Source: Stenotrophomonas maltophilia (GTDB lineage: Bacteria > Pseudomonadota > Gammaproteobacteria > Xanthomonadales > Xanthomonadaceae). From it: a stretch of DNA of 64,000 bases. The stretch's first letter is position 1. Each line of letters starts with the position of its first letter. The notes under the pieces are model-generated. The model saw only the letters and a list, made by a program, of their open reading frames with translations. It was not told where the DNA came from and searched no databases. The position numbers and the translations under genes are program-made. Below are positions 45,387 through 55,494 of the stretch, piece after piece. The stretch spans positions 335,791-399,790 of the forward strand of contig DEZI01000005.1 in assembly GCA_002364755.1 (NCBI GenBank), read 5' to 3'.

Positions 45387-45608
45387 ATGAACCGTTGGAA
45401 CACACCTATCGTCGGTGCCTACGCCCCCGCCTGCATTGGCTGGCTGCTGGCGCTGGCCGGCGGCCTGCGCCTGGAGCAGCTTCGCCTCGATCCGTTGGCG
45501 CAGTCGCTGGTGCCCGTATTGCAGTGGGGGGTCGCCAGTGCACTGCTGGCGACCCTGGGCTGCATCATCGGCGCCAGCGCCGTGCTGTGGCGCAATGGGC
45601 GCCGCTGA
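45387..45608 (+). CDS. Small two-helix membrane protein
   Basis: 73 aa, ATG preceded by AGGGAG. Two hydrophobic helices (about 12-30 and 47-67) joined by RLEQLRLDPLAQ; ends RNGRR, so probably N-out/C-in or the reverse hairpin. No family known. Located between the diguanylate cyclase and a decayed gene on the other strand. Confidence 0.6.
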   Translation: MNRWNTPIVGAYAPACIGWLLALAGGLRLEQLRLDPLAQSLVPVLQWGVASALLATLGCIIGASAVLWRNGRR

Positions 45609-45630
45609 CCGGGCCGAGCTACGCAGTCCT

Positions 45631-46409
45631 CTAGCGCAGAACAGACGCTGTATCCACCAGCCGCACGTCATGCATCTGGTCGAGGTAGGCCTCGTAGTAG
45701 CCTTTATGCGAAGCACCGACAATGGCGAGCGGATGTTGGCAACCATGCGCAGGTTGCGGGTTTCCCAGTAGCCGAGGTAATTGCGCCCGAATGCCTCGGG
45801 GGAGGGGTCCTGCAGCGCAGCGCCGAAGTCTGCACGGTAGGCAAGTTCAGCCCATTCGGGGCGGTTGTAAGCGCGATACAGGGCAAGAACGCCATCTGGC
45901 GCAGCAAGCGCCGCATACAGCGGCGTGTCAGCGTCCTTCATCGCCTGCACATAGGGGTTGTCCCAGACGGCTTCCAGCGCTTTGCGACCGGCTTCGGCCT
46001 GTTCCGGCGGCGTGGGTGAATCGGCCGTGTGGTCATCCACCGGCCAGAGGCGGTCGTGTCCCAACCGCGCCGCAAGCACGGCAGCAACCTGGAACGTTTC
46101 CTGTCGACGTACCCTATGCGCTTCAAGGGTCTGTACCAGGGCAGGCGTCAGCCCGTCGCCAGCATGCCGCTCCGGAACCTGCAGGCGAAGCCACTGCACT
46201 TGTGCAGAGCCTGGTTCGCCCGCTGCAAGCAGGACGGCAGCAAGATGGCGCCGTTGCGAGGGCGTTGCATCCTTTGGCAACCCCGCCAGCAAACGCTCTG
46301 CTTCGCCGCTTGCGACCGGGACATCCATGCCGGTGGCCGCCTGTGCCGCCGTGGTATCGAAGCAGTAGGTCTGCGCGGTTTCCGCGTAGCGCAGCGGATT
46401 GCGGCGCAT
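45631..46409 (-). pseudogene. Truncated and frameshifted DUF5694-like gene
   Basis: From an ATG at 46409 one frame encodes RRNPLRYAETAQTYCFD, AAQAATGMDVP and QRRHLAAVLLAAGEP ... VAANIRS-type sequence down to about 45735; the end of the family (VGASHKGYYEAYLDQMHDV ... LVDTASVLR) is then found in another frame, stopping at TAG at 45631. Homologues as I remember them have about 10 residues between NIR and VGASHKG and roughly 100 residues ahead of RRNP (starting VLVLGSPHL-type), both missing here. So a 5' truncation and an internal deletion with frameshift have inactivated it. A DUF5694/TraB-like origin is inferred. Confidence 0.7.
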
Positions 46410-46587
46410 GACGTTTGAACATGAGCTTCTCCCTGCAATGGATGCATCCGTGATGACGACGATCCTGCACGCGACGCCGTGCGATGTAATCCTCCGTTGG
46501 TCATTACAACCATCCGGCCGCTGCCTGCATCGCAGCCAGGCGGGGCATGGGCCACAATGGACGCTGCAGGCTGGAACGAACGACGAC

Positions 46588-46863
46588 ATGGACGCTGCAC
46601 TCCCCATCGTGACGATCGCCGCACTGCTCGGTGCGATCATCGGCTTTGTCGGGCCGCTGGGCTGGCGCTGGCAGCTTCTGCGGCTGTCGCCGGTACTGCT
46701 GCTGCCGCTGGCCCTGCATGTGCTGCAGACCACGCCGTGGATCTTTGGCGGCGGCAGTAACTGGGTGACTGCGGCGTTGCTGGTCTGGGTAGGCAGTCTC
46801 GGTTATCTGCCGGCGGTGCTGGCCATCGCCGTGCTGCGCTGGATGATGTGGCGGCAACGCTGA
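46588..46863 (+). CDS. Small polytopic membrane protein
   Basis: 91 aa with three hydrophobic helices (about 5-25, 31-52 and 60-85) and few charges; ends RWMMWRQR. No family recognised. The GNAT gene follows 15 bp downstream in the same direction and is probably co-transcribed. Confidence 0.6.
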   Translation: MDAALPIVTIAALLGAIIGFVGPLGWRWQLLRLSPVLLLPLALHVLQTTPWIFGGGSNWVTAALLVWVGSLGYLPAVLAIAVLRWMMWRQR

Positions 46864-46878
46864 CCGCGGAGGAACACG

Positions 46879-47289
46879 ATGCTGGTAAGGGTAGGCACTC
46901 TGGACGAAGCCCTGCAGGTGCTGCGGGGCGTGGGCGAGCTGGGCCAGGGGCGCACGCACGCCACCCACATGCAGCACCTGGCTGGCCGTCGCCACCTGGT
47001 GCTGGTGGCCGAGCAGGGCGGTGAACTGGTCGGCTTCAAGGTGGGCTACGCGCTGGACCGCCGGCGCTTCTACAGCTGGGTTGGCGGCATCCATCCGGCA
47101 CATCGCCGCCAAGGTATCGCCCAGGCCGTGCTGGAAACCCAGCAGCGCTGGGCCGTCGCGCAGGGCTACGACAGCATCGAGGTGAAGACCTCGCAGGCCT
47201 TCCCGCAGATCGTGGCCCTGCTGGAGCGCAACGGTTACCAGCCCCGGGGCGAGGCCGAGGGCAAGCTGCGGTATCGCCGGGTTCTGTGA
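46879..47289 (+). CDS. GNAT N-acetyltransferase
   Basis: 136 aa, near minimal for a GNAT. WVGGIHPAHRRQGIAQAVLE is the acetyl-CoA pyrophosphate loop (R/Q-R-Q-G-I-A), with IEVKTSQAFPQIVALLERNGY after it. Substrate unknown. It has GGAGG before the ATG and is preceded 15 bp upstream by a small membrane protein. Confidence 0.8.
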   Translation: MLVRVGTLDEALQVLRGVGELGQGRTHATHMQHLAGRRHLVLVAEQGGELVGFKVGYALDRRRFYSWVGGIHPAHRRQGIAQAVLETQQRWAVAQGYDSIEVKTSQAFPQIVALLERNGYQPRGEAEGKLRYRRVL

Positions 47290-47561
47290 AGACGCGGGGG
47301 CTGCAAATGCCCCTAAAGGCCGCGACCCGCCCGCCGATAACCTGACTGGATCCCGCTCCTGTCCCTCGCGGCTGGACTCCAGGCTGCCCCCGACGGGCGG
47401 TCCGTGCTGTGTGTACCGCCTTCCGCAGTCCGCAGTCCAGAGCTCTACGCGCACAACGAACAAGGACGCTTCCCCCGCGCGTCTGCAAGTCCAGGCAATT
47501 GATGGCCCCGCCGGGCACCCGCCCGCCGGATTGCATTTCATTGGACTCCGAGGAACCCACG

Positions 47562-49400
47562 ATGCTGATGCCAGGATTCACGGCGGGTGAGCAGACACCG
47601 GCCGACCCGCACTCCCGTTTTTCGCCCTGGCGCGTGTTGCTGGGCGCGCTGGGCGGCCACCGCACCACCACCGAACTGTCCGCGCATGACCGCCGCCAGG
47701 ATGAGCTGGCCGCGCAGGTGGCCGCGCTGCATCGCGTGCAGGCGGTGATCGAGTTCGCCCTGGATGGCACCATCCTGCAGGCCAACGACAACTTCCTGCA
47801 GGCGGTGGGCTACCGCCTGGACGAGATCCAGGGCCAGCATCATTCCCTGTTCGTCGATCCCGAGCATGCCCGCAGCGCCGAGTACCGCGAGTTCTGGGCG
47901 CGGCTGGCGCGCGGCGAGTTCGACGCCGGCCAGTACCGGCGCTTCGGCAAGGGCGGGCGCGAGATCTGGATCCAGGCCTCGTACAACCCGGTGCTGGATC
48001 GCCAGGGGCGGCCGTACAAGGTGGTGAAGTTCGCCACCGACATCACCGCGCAGAAGCTGCAGGCCGCCGATTCCGCGGGCCAGCTGGCGGCGATCGACAA
48101 GTCGCAGGCAGTCATCGAGTTCTGCCTGGATGGACGCGTCCTGTCGGCCAACGCCAACTTCCTGGCTGCCACCGGCTACACGCTGGACGAGGTCCGCGGC
48201 CAGCACCATTCCCTGTTCGTCGAACCCGACGATCGCAGGAGTGCCGAATACCGGCAGTTCTGGGAAAAACTGGGCCGTGGCGAGTACGACGCCGGCCAGT
48301 ACCGGCGGCTGGGCAAGGGCGGGCGCGAGGTCTGGATCCAGGCGTCTTACAACCCGATCCTCGACATGAACGGCCGCCCGTTCAAGGTGGTGAAGTACGC
48401 GACCGACATCACTGCCCAGGTGCACGAGAACCAGGCCACCCAGCGCGCCGTTGCGCAGACCCGCGAAGTGGTGGCGGCGGCAAAACAGGGCGATCTGACC
48501 CACCACGTGGACATGACCGACAAGCGCGGCCCGATCGCCGAGCTGTGCGAGGGCGTCAATGCGCTGGTGGAGGCGATGGCCGGCATCCTCGGCCAGATCA
48601 AGTTCGCCGCCGACACCATTGCGGTGGGCGCAACCGAGATCGCGCAGGGCAACAGCGATCTGTCCCAGCGCACCGAGCAGCAGGCGGCCTCGCTGGAGGA
48701 AACGGCGGTGTCGATGAAGGGTCTGGCCGACACCGTGCAGCGCACCGCCACCAACGCACGCCAGGCCAGCGAACTCGCCGGCGGCGCGGCGGACGTGGCT
48801 GCGCGCGGTGGCACCGTGGTGCATGAAGTGGTCTCGACCATGGCGATGATCAACGCCTCCTCGCGCCGCATCGTCGACATCATCGGGGTGATCGACGGCA
48901 TTGCGTTCCAGACCAACATCCTCGCGTTGAACGCGGCGGTGGAGGCGGCGCGCGCCGGCCAGCATGGTCGTGGTTTCGCCGTGGTGGCCACCGAGATCCG
49001 TGAGCTGTCGCAGCGTTCGGCCAGCGCGGCCAAGGAGATCAAGCAGCTTATCGACGCGTCGGTGGCCAATGTCGGCGCCGGCACCGCGCAGGTGGAAAGT
49101 GCCGGGCGCACCATGGATGAGATCGTGCGCGACGTACGCCGTGTCAGTGACCTGATGACCCAGATCAGCACGGCCGCCCAGCAGCAGAGCGATGACATCC
49201 AGCAGATGAACCAGGCCGTGGACCTGATCGACCAGGGCACGCAGCAGAACGCGGCACTGGTGGAAGAGGCCTCGGCGGCGGCACGCAGCATGGAGGAGCA
49301 GTCCGCTCAGCTGCTGCAGACCGTGGCCGGATTCCGGGTGGATGCGGGGCAGGGCAGTTCGACGGCACAGCGCACGCCGATGCTGCGGGTGGTGCCCTGA
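47562..49400 (+). CDS. Soluble chemoreceptor with two PAS domains (BdlA-like)
   Basis: 612 aa from MLMPGFTAGEQTPADP; no membrane segments. Two very similar PAS+PAC units (about 50-175 and 180-297), each with QHHSLFV, ARSAEYR or RRSAEYR, and a Trp-Ile-Gln-Ala-Ser-Tyr-Asn-Pro core. Then a HAMP-like segment (KQGDLTHHV) and the methyl-accepting signalling domain with the hairpin tip IDGIAFQTNILALNAAVEAARAG. This is the layout of BdlA/Aer-like cytoplasmic receptors for internal redox or c-di-GMP-linked dispersal signals. The pair of PAS units looks like an internal duplication. A strong terminator follows. Confidence 0.93.
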   Translation: MLMPGFTAGEQTPADPHSRFSPWRVLLGALGGHRTTTELSAHDRRQDELAAQVAALHRVQAVIEFALDGTILQANDNFLQAVGYRLDEIQGQHHSLFVDPEHARSAEYREFWARLARGEFDAGQYRRFGKGGREIWIQASYNPVLDRQGRPYKVVKFATDITAQKLQAADSAGQLAAIDKSQAVIEFCLDGRVLSANANFLAATGYTLDEVRGQHHSLFVEPDDRRSAEYRQFWEKLGRGEYDAGQYRRLGKGGREVWIQASYNPILDMNGRPFKVVKYATDITAQVHENQATQRAVAQTREVVAAAKQGDLTHHVDMTDKRGPIAELCEGVNALVEAMAGILGQIKFAADTIAVGATEIAQGNSDLSQRTEQQAASLEETAVSMKGLADTVQRTATNARQASELAGGAADVAARGGTVVHEVVSTMAMINASSRRIVDIIGVIDGIAFQTNILALNAAVEAARAGQHGRGFAVVATEIRELSQRSASAAKEIKQLIDASVANVGAGTAQVESAGRTMDEIVRDVRRVSDLMTQISTAAQQQSDDIQQMNQAVDLIDQGTQQNAALVEEASAAARSMEEQSAQLLQTVAGFRVDAGQGSSTAQRTPMLRVVP

Positions 49401-49427
49401 AGCCGGGGGATGAGCCTCCCGAAACGC

Positions 49428-49456
49428 AAAAGGCCAGGTCGATGACCTGGCCTTTT
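49428..49456. terminator. Bidirectional rho-independent terminator
   Basis: AAAAGGCCAGGTC and GACCTGGCCTTTT form a perfect 13-bp stem with a GAT loop, with T-runs on both strands. It ends the chemoreceptor transcript on the plus strand and the tRNA-Leu transcript on the minus strand. Confidence 0.9.
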
Positions 49457-49462
49457 GTTCGA

Positions 49463-49548
49463 TGGTGCCGGTGAAAGGACTCGAACCTTCATGGGGTCAC
49501 CCCCGGCTGATTTTGAGTCAGCTGCGTATACCATTCCGCCACACCGGC
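49463..49548 (-). tRNA. tRNA-Leu(CAA)
   Basis: 86 nt including an encoded CCA. Acceptor arms GCCGGTG/CACCGGC pair fully. Anticodon loop reads CTCAAAA between GCTGA/TCAGC arms, giving CAA. A long variable arm (CGGGGGTGACCCCATG) follows, as required for a class II leucine tRNA, then a standard T-loop. No integrase or att-like duplication is seen next to it. Confidence 0.95.
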
Positions 49549-49684
49549 AGCAGCGGGCTAGTGTAACCGAGCCCGGCGGACCTTCATAGAGGCCCGTTCG
49601 GACAGGGCCGGAAGCCCGCCGTCCTGTCGGCAATGGCTGGCTGATGGCTATACTGGATCGGCTTAACAGGTGGGGGGAGGCCCC

Positions 49685-50065
49685 ATGGCAGCGTTGCAGG
49701 ATCTGCGCGTGTTGGTGGTCGAAAACGACGAAATGAGTGCGGCCCTGCTGCAGATGCAGCTGGTGCAGGCCGGCGCCGTGGTCGTCGGCCTGGCGGCCAC
49801 GGTCGCTGATTCGCTGCGCCTGCTGCAGGAAACCTCGCCGGACGTGGCACTGCTGGATTACCGGCTGGCCCGCAACGAAACCAGTGAGCCGGTCGCCGCG
49901 GCGCTCGCCGCGGCGGGCGTGCCCTTCGTGCTGGCCACCGGCATGACCACCGATCAGCTGCCCGCATCGATGCGCGGCGGCGTGCTGCTGGTGAAACCCT
50001 ATCTGTCGGTGGATCTGTCGCAGGCCCTGCTGCGCGCGGTCGGCCGTACCAGCGCGCGGGCCTGA
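49685..50065 (+). CDS. Stand-alone response-regulator receiver domain
   Basis: 126 aa from MAALQDLRVLVVENDE. Receiver fold with the acidic pair Glu-Asn-Asp in VVENDE, phospho-acceptor Asp in ALLDYRLA, Thr in LATGM and Lys in LLVKPY. The first acidic position is Glu-Asn, unlike the usual Asp-Asp. No output domain, so it works by protein-protein contact in a phosphorelay or chemotaxis-like pathway. No histidine kinase is adjacent. Confidence 0.88.
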   Translation: MAALQDLRVLVVENDEMSAALLQMQLVQAGAVVVGLAATVADSLRLLQETSPDVALLDYRLARNETSEPVAAALAAAGVPFVLATGMTTDQLPASMRGGVLLVKPYLSVDLSQALLRAVGRTSARA

Positions 50066-50080
50066 GCGCAGTCTTCCGGC

Positions 50081-51037
50081 TCATGCCGCTTCTTCGTAGA
50101 CGTAACGCAGATCCTCGCGGTCATCGAGGATGGCGTGCTGCGTGGCCAGCTGGGCCGGATCGGGATTGAGCCAGGCGTCCAGGTGTTCGCGACGGATCGG
50201 CACCACGCCGCGGTCATGGCCGGCGGCAGCCACGTCGGCCGGCGGTGCGTCGGTGATCGCGGCGAAGGACAGCAGCCGCCCCTCAGGACCTTCCCATTCG
50301 GCCCACAGGCAGGCCAGCAACAGGTCGCGCGGTGGGTCGGGGCGGAATTCCAGCACCACGTCCTGTTCCTTCTCATCGGCACCCAGGCTGCGACCGGCGA
50401 TGGCATGGCGCGGGACATGCTCGTAGAACGCGCTGACCACCACCACGCCATGGCGCAGGCCGAAGGCGCCGCGCCAGTAGCCTTCCAGGCTGTCACGGCG
50501 CGCGTTGTAGGTGCTCGGGTACAGCACGTCGTTGCGTGCGGGCTTGTCCGGCAGGCGGCACTGGTAGCGCATCGGCTTGATCACCCGCTGCCCGTTCTCG
50601 CTGACCATCACCGGTGCGTAGGTGCCGGGGAAGATGCGGTTGTCGCGCGGCAGCAGCTGCACACGGTGCAGATCGTCCAAGCGGGCCTGTGCACGCTCGA
50701 TGCGGTTGCTGGCCACGCGCAGGTCGTTGCGTGCCTTCTGTGTGGGCCGCGTGGCGAGGATGGCGTTGGCGATGTCGCGCCGTTCGCCCTGCTTCAGCAA
50801 TTCGGCCTGCAGCGTCTGCTGCTCCTCGGCATGCCATTGCTGGATCTTCGCCACGATGTCGCGGCCCTGTTCGGTGCGTGCACCGGCAAAACCATCGTCC
50901 ATGGCCTTGGGCGTCTTCGGCCGCTTCTTGCCGGGATCGTGTGCGTACAGCTCGGCGAATTCTTCCAACGACAGCACCGCGCCGTACTCACGGACGAGCT
51001 TGGCGTAGTCGGCGCGGATCAGGGCGGAATAGCACAT
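50081..51037 (-). CDS. SRAP-family protein, catalytically intact
   Basis: 318 aa. The start is taken at the ATG giving MCYSALIRAD because SRAP proteins need Cys2 after Met removal; an upstream ATG would add 26 residues. Family residues present: Cys2, Asn178 (TYNARRD), Glu206 (SAFYEHV) and His274 (GHDRGVVPI). SRAP proteins form a thiazolidine crosslink to abasic sites in single-stranded DNA and protect replication. The insert at 30-130 makes it longer than YedK (222 aa). It contrasts with the degenerate SRAP at 95-838. Confidence 0.9.
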   Translation of the reverse strand: MCYSALIRADYAKLVREYGAVLSLEEFAELYAHDPGKKRPKTPKAMDDGFAGARTEQGRDIVAKIQQWHAEEQQTLQAELLKQGERRDIANAILATRPTQKARNDLRVASNRIERAQARLDDLHRVQLLPRDNRIFPGTYAPVMVSENGQRVIKPMRYQCRLPDKPARNDVLYPSTYNARRDSLEGYWRGAFGLRHGVVVVSAFYEHVPRHAIAGRSLGADEKEQDVVLEFRPDPPRDLLLACLWAEWEGPEGRLLSFAAITDAPPADVAAAGHDRGVVPIRREHLDAWLNPDPAQLATQHAILDDREDLRYVYEEAA

Positions 51038-51113
51038 GGGCGTTCCATGGGTGGAGGTCGCAGCGGCTGCGACGAGACTGCGGCAGGATAGCCCGACACC
51101 CGGGAGATGACGC

Positions 51114-51530
51114 ATGAACGATTCGACGAGCTGCCAGTTCCGCGATGGCGTGCCGATTGTTGAGGACTACTGCCAGCTGCGCCTGCTGGCGGGGCTGAGC
51201 GCCAAGACTGCCGAGGCCGCCAGCCGCGCGCTGCCCAATACCCTGTTCGGGGTCTGCGCGTACCAGGGCAGCGAACTGGTGGCGATGGGCCGGATCGTCG
51301 GCGATGGTGGCTGCCACCTGCAGGTCTGCGATATCGCTGTCGTGCCTAGGTTGCAGGGGCAGGGCCTGGGCAAGGAGGTGATGCGCCGGCTGGATGCCTG
51401 GATGCAGGCAACGCTGCCGCCTTCGGCCTATGTAAGCCTGCTGGCCGATGGTGAGGCGCACCGCCTGTACGCGCAGTTCGGGTTTGCACCGACCGCGCCG
51501 GCCTCGATCGGGATGTACCGGCGGTTCTGA
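51114..51530 (+). CDS. GNAT N-acetyltransferase, ElaA-like
   Basis: 138 aa. CDIAVVPRLQGQGLGKEVMRRLDAWMQ is a good acetyl-CoA-binding loop (RLQGQGLG), and the C-terminal YAQFGFAPTAPASIGMYRRF resembles small amine acetyltransferases. It is divergent from the SRAP gene (76 bp between the starts). Substrate not predictable. Confidence 0.85.
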   Translation: MNDSTSCQFRDGVPIVEDYCQLRLLAGLSAKTAEAASRALPNTLFGVCAYQGSELVAMGRIVGDGGCHLQVCDIAVVPRLQGQGLGKEVMRRLDAWMQATLPPSAYVSLLADGEAHRLYAQFGFAPTAPASIGMYRRF

Positions 51531-51590
51531 GTCTGTGGCATCAGGCATTCATCCACGCAGGGCGTGGATCTAGGGGAATGACAGGCAAAG

Positions 51591-51618
51591 AAAAACCCCG
51601 GCCGGGGCCGGGGTCTTC
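51591..51618 (-). terminator. Terminator of the tRNA array
   Basis: On the minus strand ACCCCGGCC and GGCCGGGGT pair to form a GC hairpin followed by a run of T (complement of AAAAA at 51591), directly after the last tRNA-Glu. Confidence 0.8.
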
Positions 51619-51624
51619 AAGAAT

Positions 51625-51700
51625 TGGCGTCCCCACGGGGATTCGAACCCCGGTCGCCACCGTGAAAGGGTGATGTCCTAGGCCTCTAGACGATGGGGAC
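51625..51700 (-). tRNA. tRNA-Glu(TTC), copy 1
   Basis: 76 nt with encoded CCA. Acceptor GTCCCCA/TGGGGAC; anticodon loop CTTTCAC gives TTC; T-arm GGTTCGAATCC. Identical to the copies at 51870 and 52255. It is the last gene of the downstream array. Confidence 0.96.
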
Positions 51701-51746
51701 GCACGAAAACTTCAAGTTGTAGATCTTCGACGGCCTAATGTCGAAG

Positions 51747-51822
51747 TGGTGGAGCCAAGCGGGATCGAACCGCTGACCTCCTGCATGCCATGCAGGCGCT
51801 CTCCCAGCTGAGCTATGGCCCC
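51747..51822 (-). tRNA. tRNA-Ala(GGC), copy 1
   Basis: 76 nt with encoded CCA. Acceptor GGGGCCA/TGGCTCC (one G-T pair). Anticodon loop TGGCATG gives GGC. Identical to the copies at 51995 and 52385. No promoter in the 47 bp upstream, so it is probably on the transcript from the pair above. Confidence 0.96.
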
Positions 51823-51869
51823 ATGAAACTCCGGATTGTCCTGCATGGGAGCAGGGTCCGTTTTGAAAC

Positions 51870-51945
51870 TGGCGTCCCCACGGGGATTCGAACCCCGGTC
51901 GCCACCGTGAAAGGGTGATGTCCTAGGCCTCTAGACGATGGGGAC
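51870..51945 (-). tRNA. tRNA-Glu(TTC), copy 2
   Basis: Same sequence and structure as the copy at 51625; 76 nt with CCA. It lies 49 bp after tRNA-Ala copy 2 on the minus strand. Confidence 0.96.
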
Positions 51946-51994
51946 GCACGAAAAACTTCACGTTGTAGAACCTTCGACGGCCTAATGTCGAAAG

Positions 51995-52070
51995 TGGTGG
52001 AGCCAAGCGGGATCGAACCGCTGACCTCCTGCATGCCATGCAGGCGCTCTCCCAGCTGAGCTATGGCCCC
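51995..52070 (-). tRNA. tRNA-Ala(GGC), copy 2
   Basis: Same sequence as the copy at 51747. First gene of an Ala-Glu-Ala-Glu transcript whose promoter lies at 52088-52116. Confidence 0.96.
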
Positions 52071-52087
52071 GTGTTACCGAGCCGCCT

Positions 52088-52116
52088 ATCTTACCAACGT
52101 ATTCACCTTTGTGGAA
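52088..52116 (-). promoter_or_regulatory. Promoter of the Ala2-Glu2-Ala1-Glu1 tRNA transcript
   Basis: On the minus strand: -35 TTCCAC (52111-52116), a 17-bp spacer, -10 TAAGAT (52088-52093). An A/T tract (eight T on the plus strand, 52119 onward) lies just upstream, like an UP element. Transcription would start about 10 bp before tRNA-Ala copy 2. Confidence 0.6.
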
Positions 52117-52207
52117 GCTTTTTTTTCGCTTTCTTCGTTGTGGTTCACCAGGGCCACAAGGGCAGGGGAACCGCAACGCCACAACCTGAACGCCGGTAGG
52201 CGGTGAA

Positions 52208-52237
52208 CAAAAAAGACCCGGTTATCGGCCGGGTCCT
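52208..52237 (-). terminator. Terminator after tRNA-Glu copy 3
   Basis: Minus strand: ACCCGGCC and GGTTATCGGCCGGGT-type arms (ACCCGG/CCGGGT) close a short loop and are followed by a run of six T. It separates the first tRNA pair from the second transcript. Confidence 0.85.
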
Positions 52238-52254
52238 CGTTGTTCGTGATGAGT

Positions 52255-52330
52255 TGGCGTCCCCACGGGGATTCGAACCCCGGTCGCCACCGTGAAAGGG
52301 TGATGTCCTAGGCCTCTAGACGATGGGGAC
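52255..52330 (-). tRNA. tRNA-Glu(TTC), copy 3
   Basis: Same sequence as the other two copies. Paired with tRNA-Ala copy 3 in its own transcription unit, with a terminator directly after. Confidence 0.96.
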
Positions 52331-52384
52331 GCAGATCTCATCAATGTTCTTCGCGACTCTTCCGACGGCCTAATGCCGAAAGAT

Positions 52385-52460
52385 TGGTGGAGCCAAGCGG
52401 GATCGAACCGCTGACCTCCTGCATGCCATGCAGGCGCTCTCCCAGCTGAGCTATGGCCCC
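52385..52460 (-). tRNA. tRNA-Ala(GGC), copy 3
   Basis: Same sequence as the other two copies. It is the first gene of the array and lies immediately downstream of a strong promoter. Confidence 0.96.
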
Positions 52461-52478
52461 ACGTCGCTGAGGAGCGAA

Positions 52479-52507
52479 ATAATAGCTGTGACCCCGGGGG
52501 TTGGCAA
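52479..52507 (-). promoter_or_regulatory. Strong promoter of tRNA-Ala3-Glu3
   Basis: Minus strand: -35 TTGCCA (52502-52507), 17-bp spacer, -10 TATTAT (52479-52484). It is about 18 bp from the tRNA 5' end, a normal stable-RNA arrangement. Confidence 0.75.
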
Positions 52508-52549
52508 GCGTTTGTTGCACTTTTCTTCACGTCCGTTGCGAGCTCGATG

Positions 52550-54915
<2,366 letters not shown>

Positions 54916-54919
<4 letters not shown>

Positions 54920-55314
54920 GCGTTGTCCTCGGTCAGCGCGGCGAGGATGGGGCACTGTCCCAGCGCACCATGGCCGGGGCAGGCGTCCACCAGCTGCGCC
55001 AGCGCGGCGTGCATGCGCTGCAGTTCGGCCATCCGCTGCTCGATGTCGAGCAGACGGGCCTGTGCCGTATCGCGCACGCTGGCCATGTCCTGCTTCTGGC
55101 GGTCGCTCAGTGCCAGCAGCTCGGCGATCTCCTCCAGGCTGAAGCCCAGCGCCTTGGCCCGGCGGATGAACCGCAGCCGGCGCAGGTCCTGCTTGCCGAA
55201 GATGCGGTAGCCGCCGGCAGAGCGTGCCGCGGTGGGCAGCAGCTGCTGGCGTTCGTAGTAGCGGACGGTGTCGATCGGCACCCCGGCCTCGCGGGCCAGC
55301 TGTCCAATATTCAT
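54916..55314 (-). CDS. cueR: CueR-like MerR-family copper-responsive regulator
   Basis: 132 aa. MerR winged helix (IGQLAREAGVPIDTVRYYERQQLL), dimerisation coiled coil (RLLDIEQRMAELQRMHAALAQLVDAC), and the C-terminal metal loop CPGHGALGQCPIL, whose two cysteines correspond to Cys112 and Cys120 of CueR. It binds Cu(I)/Ag(I) and activates the operon by untwisting a long-spaced promoter. It precedes copA with a 4-bp overlap, so regulator and pump are made from the same mRNA. Confidence 0.9.
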
Positions 55315-55338
55315 GGCTCACTCCTGGTGGATGCCGCC

Positions 55339-55370
55339 ATTGTCAACCCTGGAGTCTGGTCAAGAGTCAA
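55339..55370 (-). promoter_or_regulatory. CueR-type promoter with overlong spacer
   Basis: Minus strand: -35 TTGACT (55365-55370), 20-bp spacer, -10 GACAAT (55339-55344). Inside is a dyad ACTCTTGA / TCCAGGGT (6 of 8 matches) as in MerR-family operators. The layout fits autoregulation of the cueR-copA operon by its own product. Confidence 0.65.
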
Positions 55371-55494
55371 GGGTTTATGGGTTTCCCCCATTCAGCGCAC
55401 TTTGCAACTTTCTTCATAGCCCTGCCGTTGCGGCACTTCCTACCCTTCGCCTGAACCGGCCGCTCGACGGCCTGAACGAACGGAGGAGGGGAGT

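Noticed and set aside
44901..46733. Single 610-codon protein spanning the end of the diguanylate cyclase and the DUF5694-like region
   Set aside because: Only the middle part resembles a known family; both ends are antisense shadow of other genes, and the family end lies in another frame.
49463..49548. tRNA-Leu as an integration site of an island
   Set aside because: No duplicated 3' tRNA end or integrase gene in the flanking 10 kb on either side.
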